From assembly GCA_041862375.1 (NCBI GenBank), contig JBGVTE010000145.1, positions 1 through 63,113 on the forward strand: a stretch of DNA of 63,113 bases, written 5' to 3'. Numbering within the stretch: position 1 is the stretch's first letter; the number at the start of each line of letters is the position of its first letter. This stretch comes from WVZL01 sp041862375. Its GTDB lineage: Bacteria; Acidobacteriota; Aminicenantia; Aminicenantales; Aminicenantaceae. Positions 58,294 to 63,113 of the stretch are shown one piece after another. The notes below the pieces were generated by a model. The model saw only the letters and a list, made by a program, of their open reading frames with translations. It was not told the origin of the DNA and made no database searches. The position numbers were made by a program, and so were the translations under genes.

Positions 58294-59604
58294 TTATGGT
58301 AGAGTCAGCTCATTGTGCGCTAAGAGGAGCATGCCCTGGATACTCACATTGTAAGGGCAGGCGGATTCACAGAATCCATGGCAATCCTGGCAGGCCTCTG
58401 CCCGAACACTAGGAATCCGAGCGTACTTGAGTAAAGCTTCCTTCTCCCTTCCCTGGGAAGCATAATAATGGAAATAGCGCATTATAGTATTGATGGGAAC
58501 TCCATGCGGACAATCAGGCTCGCAAATCCCGCAGGCATGCCGACAGTAGAGTTCACCACATCTGTCCCTGTAGACGTCCAGCTTTGCCCTGTCCCAATCG
58601 CTGAGCCGCGTGCCGGAGAGACGGATAAAGTGCTCCATGTCTTCGTAGGTTCTCGCAACAAAACAAACGGTGCTGACATTCGGGTTTTCCAGAACAAAGC
58701 GGACAGCGGCCTCTTTTATTTCTTTGGGATTTTGGAGGTTGTACTTTTTAATAAAACTCTCAGCTCTGTCCAGCTTGTCTTTGTAGCGCTTGAGCCCGGA
58801 TGCATAAAGGGGATGAATTTCCTTCCCCTCTTTTTCTAACTGTTCAATCCGCGATTTCAGGGAGTAATAGATGGCAATCGGAGTGGTTTTCATCAGGGCA
58901 ACACCGATGTTCTTCTCTTTACAGACCTTAAGGACTCTTTCCGCCTGGTCCATCTTGAGAAAGTTGTAGGCGAAGAGAAAAACATCAAAGCGCCCATCCT
59001 CGGCTGCGGTAAGGAGCATCCTATCCATGGTCTCTGCCGGATCTCTAAACCAGAAAGAGCCATGGTTGGACACACCTACATGCCGGACTCGCCCTTCAGC
59101 TTTGAGCTCCTGCATGGCAGAATGAAATCCTGCTGTCTTCAAGGTCTCGACCTTTTCGGGCATGTGCATCATCATACAGTCGATATATTCTGTCTCGAGT
59201 TCCTCAAGGCATTTCCGTGTCCGTTTGATAAAGCCCTCCTTAGATTTATCTTCTTTGATCTCCAATTTCGTGGTGATAAAGATCGACTTTCTGTCCCGCC
59301 CTTTCAGTACTTTGGCCAGAAGTTGGTGGTGCCCCGGGTACTGCTCTGCCGAGTCGAGATAGTTTACCCCGGCATCGAGAGCAGATCCGATTATCCCTTC
59401 ATCCTGCATATAACCGGCTCCCATATCTGAGACCTTGAATCCTGTTCGTCCGAGAAGGCGATACTCCTTGATTTTAAGAGGCTGCTTTTTGTTTTCCTCT
59501 TGGAACAACCGCAATCCTTTTTTCCTAACTATACCTGCACCGATCATCCCCATAGCAGATTGTTTCAGAAAACTCCTCCGCCTCACATTGAATTTTCTTC
59601 TCAT
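58294..59604 (-). CDS. Tat-exported aldo/keto reductase with C-terminal Fe-S domain
   Basis: Residues 8-16 (RRRSFLKQS) form a twin-arginine signal, implying export in folded, cofactor-loaded form. An aldo/keto reductase barrel follows with the catalytic Asp/Tyr in NYLDSAEQYPG, Lys in FITTKLEI and His in MMMHMPE. The C-terminus has two cysteine clusters (CRHACGICEPDCP and CQDCHGFCESACP) typical of [4Fe-4S] ferredoxin-like binding. CQDCH matches the haem pattern by chance and is better read as an Fe-S ligand set. A periplasmic redox enzyme fed by electron carriers rather than NADPH is plausible. AGAGGAG precedes the ATG. Its G+C looks higher than that of its neighbours. Confidence 0.88.
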   Translation of the reverse strand: MRRKFNVRRRSFLKQSAMGMIGAGIVRKKGLRLFQEENKKQPLKIKEYRLLGRTGFKVSDMGAGYMQDEGIIGSALDAGVNYLDSAEQYPGHHQLLAKVLKGRDRKSIFITTKLEIKEDKSKEGFIKRTRKCLEELETEYIDCMMMHMPEKVETLKTAGFHSAMQELKAEGRVRHVGVSNHGSFWFRDPAETMDRMLLTAAEDGRFDVFLFAYNFLKMDQAERVLKVCKEKNIGVALMKTTPIAIYYSLKSRIEQLEKEGKEIHPLYASGLKRYKDKLDRAESFIKKYNLQNPKEIKEAAVRFVLENPNVSTVCFVARTYEDMEHFIRLSGTRLSDWDRAKLDVYRDRCGELYCRHACGICEPDCPHGVPINTIMRYFHYYASQGREKEALLKYARIPSVRAEACQDCHGFCESACPYNVSIQGMLLLAHNELTLP

Positions 59605-59663
59605 TAGTGCTCCTCTTTAATAAAATTTTTTTTTGAACGTATCTTCTTACAATATATGAATGA

Positions 59664-59905
59664 AAATTTCAATTATTCGTTTTAAAAGATAATTACATCC
59701 CTACTACATTAAGGAAGAAAATTTTATTTGGTTATCAGGGATTTAAACATGAAAAGACCAAGTTTAGAATTTACACATTAGAATCTGTTGCTGTTGATAA
59801 AATATGCAGAATATTGGATGTGGATAATGAACCTCACGAACTTTATGATTTATGGTATCTTCTCAAGTCGGGCCTTAAGGCCGGGAAAATCAAAGAAGGA
59901 TTTAA
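59664..59905 (+). pseudogene. Remnant of an AbiEii-type nucleotidyltransferase toxin (C-terminal part)
   Basis: The open frame starts right after a TGA with no start codon, so the 5' part is lost. The encoded FRIYTLESVAVDKICRILD and NEPHELYDLWYLLKSG match the conserved C-terminal segment of AbiEii/AbiGii nucleotidyltransferases (type IV toxin or abortive infection). Homology fades near 59905, where the convergent MotA-like gene ends; the frame then runs on without meaning to 60038. No AbiEi antitoxin is seen. Confidence 0.6.
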
Positions 59906-60934
59906 CTATTTTTTCACTGGAGTAATGACTAACACAAACGTTAAAGCCAAAACGAAAAATACAACTAATGGAAAGACAAACCACACAATGCGGCTTAAGG
60001 TCAGTTGTTTATTCTTTTTCCTAACTTTGAAGGTGTGATCCTCTAGAGGTGCTCCCACCAGCATGATTCCCAGCAAGGCAACAAAACAAGATGAGATGAT
60101 AAAAGCTACTGCAGATGCTACATCTTTTATGGGCCGGGATGACATACTGATTAAAACCTGAACAAATCCCATCAAGATTCCGATTATTCCTGTTAAAGCA
60201 AATCCTAATGTGAATGACTGTCCAGAAGCAACATTGCCAATAAAAATGGCTATTACTCCTGTTCCTCCCACGACCACCAACAGAGATGGCCAGTGAATAA
60301 AGAATTTCGAGGGACTTAATGAACCATCGAGAGGTTTTGATAAGAGAGATGATGCTATTACCCATCCTACAACAGCAATAAAGAGAGCGTAACCAATGAT
60401 GTTATCGAATCTGAAGTTTTTGAAGATGCTTTCGGGACGGCCTTCTTCTGCTTCCGGAACTTCCGTATGCTGTAGTTTATTGACCTCTCGTGTTAGCTTC
60501 AAAGCAGGAACAAAGCAAACCACTCCGAACACCATTCCGTAGACGGTTGTCAGGAAAGATTTGGACATTCGTAACGTAATACCGAGTATACCTCCCTCTG
60601 AGATGCCTAAAGCTATGATGAAACTTATAACGCTCCCCAGAACGCCAAGAGTCCATACATTTCGTGTACATGTTTCCCAGAAATAGGCTGATTTCTGAAG
60701 CTCCGGGTAAGTGCCAGTTCTACCTGAAGCGTGCTTGAAGGCTGCCTTTATCTCGGAGGCAGAAAAACCCATTAAAGCTAGGGCTACCCCTCCCAACAGC
60801 ACAAAGACTAAACCAGGACCGCTCAGAAAATCAGTAAACCTTCCTGAAAGAATTACTGCAGCGACTAAGGCAGCAACAATTAATATTCTTACCAGAACCT
60901 TTAGTTTTGTGTTTAAATGGCTCTTTGATGGCAT
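59906..60934 (-). CDS. MotA/TolQ/ExbB-like membrane protein
   Basis: This 342-residue protein has about nine hydrophobic segments. The block SGPGLVFVLLGGVALALMGFS resembles the start of MotA, the proton-channel subunit of the flagellar stator. A related block, WPSLLVVVGGTGVIAIFIG, appears about 160 residues later, suggesting a duplicated architecture. A hydrophilic stretch (about residues 150-175) separates the halves. No MotB/ExbD partner and no flagellar gene is adjacent, so flagellar rotation is not implied. It is the last gene of the ECF sigma module (34 bases after the anti-sigma-like gene). Confidence 0.6.
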   Translation of the reverse strand: MPSKSHLNTKLKVLVRILIVAALVAAVILSGRFTDFLSGPGLVFVLLGGVALALMGFSASEIKAAFKHASGRTGTYPELQKSAYFWETCTRNVWTLGVLGSVISFIIALGISEGGILGITLRMSKSFLTTVYGMVFGVVCFVPALKLTREVNKLQHTEVPEAEEGRPESIFKNFRFDNIIGYALFIAVVGWVIASSLLSKPLDGSLSPSKFFIHWPSLLVVVGGTGVIAIFIGNVASGQSFTLGFALTGIIGILMGFVQVLISMSSRPIKDVASAVAFIISSCFVALLGIMLVGAPLEDHTFKVRKKNKQLTLSRIVWFVFPLVVFFVLALTFVLVITPVKK

Positions 60935-60968
60935 GGGATATTCTCCTTTTCAATATAATTGATTATTT

Positions 60969-61874
60969 TCAGACGCATTGGTTCTCCTTCGTAGATTGAG
61001 GGTACATTAACTGAGGGAGTAGCGGAATATTCCATCTGAATTCGGCTTTCATGAGCATTTTGCTCTCTCCTCCTGCTTCTGTAGACTCTAGAAGGAACTT
61101 TTTAATATTGACCGGCAAGTAAGTGCATAAGTCAACAGTGATTTCTAAAAAAGCCTTCTCTTCAGGAATTGTGACAATGAATATCCCCAGCTCACACTCA
61201 GCCCTTCGTTCGTAGTATTTCAACTGCCATTGACCGTACAATTGTTCCACCATTTCATGCGGGGACAGAAGCTCAATGACGGGCTTAAACTGTAGGTCAA
61301 GAATTCGGGAAACACTCTTGCTTTTACGTACTGTATCCTTTATATGATCCTCGATAGCGATCTCCTCTTCTGAGAGCCACATGGTTTTGAAAACAGTTTC
61401 ATCCGATTTTTTAACCTGGACTCTTGTCAGGTTAGGAGAAAGCCATTGAATAGAATATTTCAGGAATGTATCTTTTTCCTCAGGAATCTCCACAGAGCAC
61501 TCCATAGACTCTGTGTGGCTTACTTGGTCATAGACTAATACAGAAGTTCCTAATAAAGAGATGTTCTCGGTCAGGGAATTATGAGAGCCTGATATGTGAA
61601 GAAAACCGCCAAGGGCCACCAAGAGAACGGAAGTAGAAGCCAGAACATCCTTTCTAAATATCCACCTCATCGATTGCCAGCGTGGGCCATGAAAAAATTG
61701 CCGTAAAAACATAACAGTCCTGGTGCTTCGTTCTGGTTCTGGACGTTCTATCTTCTTCCTGAATTTGTGCAGTTGTCTCTTCATTCCTATTTCTACCTCA
61801 GGAGGCAGATCTTCCTTCAAGGCCTTTTTTAAAAGCTCATCGATATCAAAGTCAGGTGAATTTTTTTTTCTCAT
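60969..61874 (-). CDS. Single-pass membrane protein, probable anti-sigma factor
   Basis: From ATG 61874 the product is about 301 residues. A cytosolic N-terminal part (DIDELLKKALKEDLPPEVE) precedes one transmembrane helix (VLASTSVLLVALGGFLHIS, near residue 80). A large periplasmic domain rich in beta-strands and loosely like LolA/MucB follows. The start overlaps the sigma factor stop in ATGA behind AAGGAGG, the usual layout of sigma/anti-sigma pairs. The frame is open further upstream (to 61919), but that would overlap the sigma gene more deeply. No recognisable zinc motif is seen. The role is inferred from position and topology. Confidence 0.6.
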   Translation of the reverse strand: MRKKNSPDFDIDELLKKALKEDLPPEVEIGMKRQLHKFRKKIERPEPERSTRTVMFLRQFFHGPRWQSMRWIFRKDVLASTSVLLVALGGFLHISGSHNSLTENISLLGTSVLVYDQVSHTESMECSVEIPEEKDTFLKYSIQWLSPNLTRVQVKKSDETVFKTMWLSEEEIAIEDHIKDTVRKSKSVSRILDLQFKPVIELLSPHEMVEQLYGQWQLKYYERRAECELGIFIVTIPEEKAFLEITVDLCTYLPVNIKKFLLESTEAGGESKMLMKAEFRWNIPLLPQLMYPQSTKENQCV

Positions 61875-62506
61875 TTTGATACCTCCTTGCCAGAAGCAGG
61901 ATTGAGGTGTGACAGCCACTGGCTCAGACGTTCTCGTCCCCTTGAGACATGAACCCTCACTGTCACCTCATCGCACCCCATAGCCTGTGCAATTTCATCA
62001 TACGACATACCCTCCACTATCCGCATTAAAACAGCTAGAGCCTGTTTTCTGGGAAGGCGTTGTATAGCATAAAGGATTTCAGACAAAGCGCTCTTTTTTT
62101 CAAGGTCTTCATGTACTGAGGTGCCTTGATGAGGAGCATTATCATTTAAGCCTGTCATTCCATGCTCAATGTAACGCTTCTGTTTTCTCAACGAGTCATA
62201 GGCTGTGTTTACACAAATTTTTAGGATTAGGGCACGTGGATTGGGATGTTTATAAATGCGGCTTTTCTTTTTCCAGATGACAGTGAGGGCCTCCTGCAGT
62301 GTATCTTCAGCTACTTCTCGATTGCGCACTATGCGCCATATGGACCGCATCATCTGGCTGGCGATGGGATTAATCAGGTCTTCATAGAATGAGGTGTCTT
62401 TATCCACCACGGATTCCTCAGAAGCCTTCCTGGCATCATCTTGCACACTGTGAAGGGAGTGAACAGTGAAGTACGACCAGGCCTGGCTTATCTCCTTACC
62501 GTTCAT
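61871..62506 (-). CDS. ECF-type RNA polymerase sigma factor
   Basis: The 211-residue sigma factor has region 2 (MMRSIWRIVRNREVAEDTLQEALTVIW, about residues 52-80) and region 4 (LPRKQALAVLMRIVEGMSYDEIAQAMG, TVRVHVSRGRERLSQ, about 145-195), with the region 3 gap typical of ECF members. An unusual N-terminal extension of about 40 residues precedes region 2. The anti-sigma-like gene overlaps its stop. It probably responds to an envelope signal. I could not identify its own -35/-10 sites in the window with confidence. Confidence 0.93.
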   Translation of the reverse strand: MNGKEISQAWSYFTVHSLHSVQDDARKASEESVVDKDTSFYEDLINPIASQMMRSIWRIVRNREVAEDTLQEALTVIWKKKSRIYKHPNPRALILKICVNTAYDSLRKQKRYIEHGMTGLNDNAPHQGTSVHEDLEKKSALSEILYAIQRLPRKQALAVLMRIVEGMSYDEIAQAMGCDEVTVRVHVSRGRERLSQWLSHLNPASGKEVSK

Positions 62507-62591
62507 CTCATTTTATACTATTCATGCAAATAAACACACGTTTTTTGGAGACTCCTGAAAACAGCAATTTCCAAAGACATGTATTTGCTTA

Positions 62592-63098
62592 CTAAAACGT
62601 CCTGGGAATTGGTGTAACAACCATTATGACTAACTCCAGGAGCAGCATTGTGGTATGTCCGTCAGGACCTTCCTTCAAGCTGGCGATGGCTGAATTGACC
62701 AGTTTTTTACAGTATTCAACTGCCCTCTCTATGGGATAGATTTCCTCCTCCGGCAATTGATATTTCTTGCCGTTATTCATCAATCGGTAGGCTAAGGAAA
62801 GGTATTGGTGTCCTTTCTCGCTAAAAAAGGATTTTTTGCTAAACTCGTGCTTGGCGACTTCTATTTTAGCTTTGGCTTCATCCGAATAATCTGTTTGGGG
62901 CATGGTTATAATCGCCGCATCCAAAAGCTGGAGAAGGGCATCTCTGATCTCATCCCTCGATGAAGATCGATCGAGTAGTACACCGGAGGCTGTTTTGATC
63001 ATTTTTTCGATGTCTTCTGTTTTGGTAAAAGCTTCAATCCGAACAAACCAGAGCACCATATAGAGAGCCACAAAAAGAACGAATAACCTATTCTTCAT
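62592..63098 (-). CDS. Exported protein of unknown function
   Basis: The 168-residue product has a signal peptide (KNRLFVLFVALYMVLWFVRI, cleavage near IEAF). A mostly helical, charged domain follows, with a hydrophobic C-terminal stretch (TTMLLLELVIMVVTPIP) that could be a second membrane segment. No family is recognised. AGGAGG stands 6 bases before the ATG at 63096-63098. It lies 85 bases upstream of the ECF sigma gene on the same strand and may belong to the same regulon as target or sensor. The gene runs close to the window edge but appears complete. Confidence 0.7.
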   Translation of the reverse strand: MKNRLFVLFVALYMVLWFVRIEAFTKTEDIEKMIKTASGVLLDRSSSRDEIRDALLQLLDAAIITMPQTDYSDEAKAKIEVAKHEFSKKSFFSEKGHQYLSLAYRLMNNGKKYQLPEEEIYPIERAVEYCKKLVNSAIASLKEGPDGHTTMLLLELVIMVVTPIPRTF

Positions 63099-63113
63099 TT
63101 TTTCCTCCTTTTC

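Noticed and set aside
58294..58400. CQDCH near the C-terminus of the aldo/keto reductase as a haem c site
   Set aside because: It sits within a CxxCxxxCxxxCP series typical of Fe-S binding, and the protein carries a Tat signal, so an Fe-S ligand set is the better reading.
1..63113. CRISPR arrays, rRNA, tRNA, integrase or phage genes
   Set aside because: Reading through the window I saw no regularly spaced direct repeats, no tRNA cloverleaf and no recombinase or phage protein; a covariance-model scan would be decisive.

Overview
The window (about 63 kb, low G+C by eye) comes from a Gram-negative, probably anaerobic bacterium. It encodes a TonB-dependent receptor, an RND metal pump, outer-membrane beta-barrels, system II cytochrome c maturation and an unusually large set of multihaem cytochromes. 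The mix suggests an Acidobacteriota/Aminicenantes-like or other uncultured lineage. That placement is inference; no rRNA or tRNA gene lies in the window.

Layout. 1-4.3 kb: Cu/Ag efflux (end of a CusB-like adaptor, a CusA-like pump carrying an inserted metal-binding module, and a periplasmic YHS/metal-binding protein). 4.3-21.8 kb: mostly metabolic genes, namely a cystathionine beta-synthase-like enzyme, MnmA, a class I isoprenoid synthase-like protein, a YfcC-type transporter, a TonB-dependent receptor, an internally deleted aminopeptidase P remnant, CarA-CarB, a double geranylgeranyl-reductase fusion and a ThiN-AIR synthase-like fusion. 21.8-40.6 kb: an electron-transfer island read entirely from the minus strand. 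40.8-44.4 kb: an Rrf2 regulator, a ketopantoate reductase-like enzyme and a thiolase-like/OB-fold protein. 44.7-51.8 kb: a STAS protein, two ATP/ADP-translocase-like transporters with HEAT tails, and an FHA-GAF-PP2C phosphatase. 52-59.6 kb: a cyclase-family hydrolase, a flippase-like protein, a J-like/RodZ-like protein, an M14 peptidase, a SnoaL-like protein and a Tat-exported Fe-S aldo/keto reductase. 59.6-63.1 kb: an AbiEii remnant and an ECF sigma factor module.

The electron-transfer island is the main discovery. Its products hold 66 c-type haem motifs: 18-, 9-, 4-, 19-, 4- and 10-haem cytochromes, one in an MtrB/PioB-like barrel and one in the sensor domain of a histidine kinase. Rieske and cytochrome b genes sit between the 18- and 9-haem genes, and ResB/CcsA maturation genes sit in the middle. 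The natural reading is quinol to Rieske/cytochrome b and multihaem proteins, then to a decahaem-barrel conduit through the outer membrane. Control would come from a haem-bearing kinase and an NtrC-type activator. Two good sigma-54 promoters lie upstream of the conduit operon and of a tetrahaem gene. Each is preceded by a similar 14-bp dyad (consensus GGGKGAWTTRACCC), a candidate activator site.

The window also holds several palindromic mobile-element-like repeats (31.1, 33.6 and 42.5 kb), two decayed genes, and a set of sigma-70 promoters with 16-18 bp spacing, three of which share a TGC directly before the -10 box.
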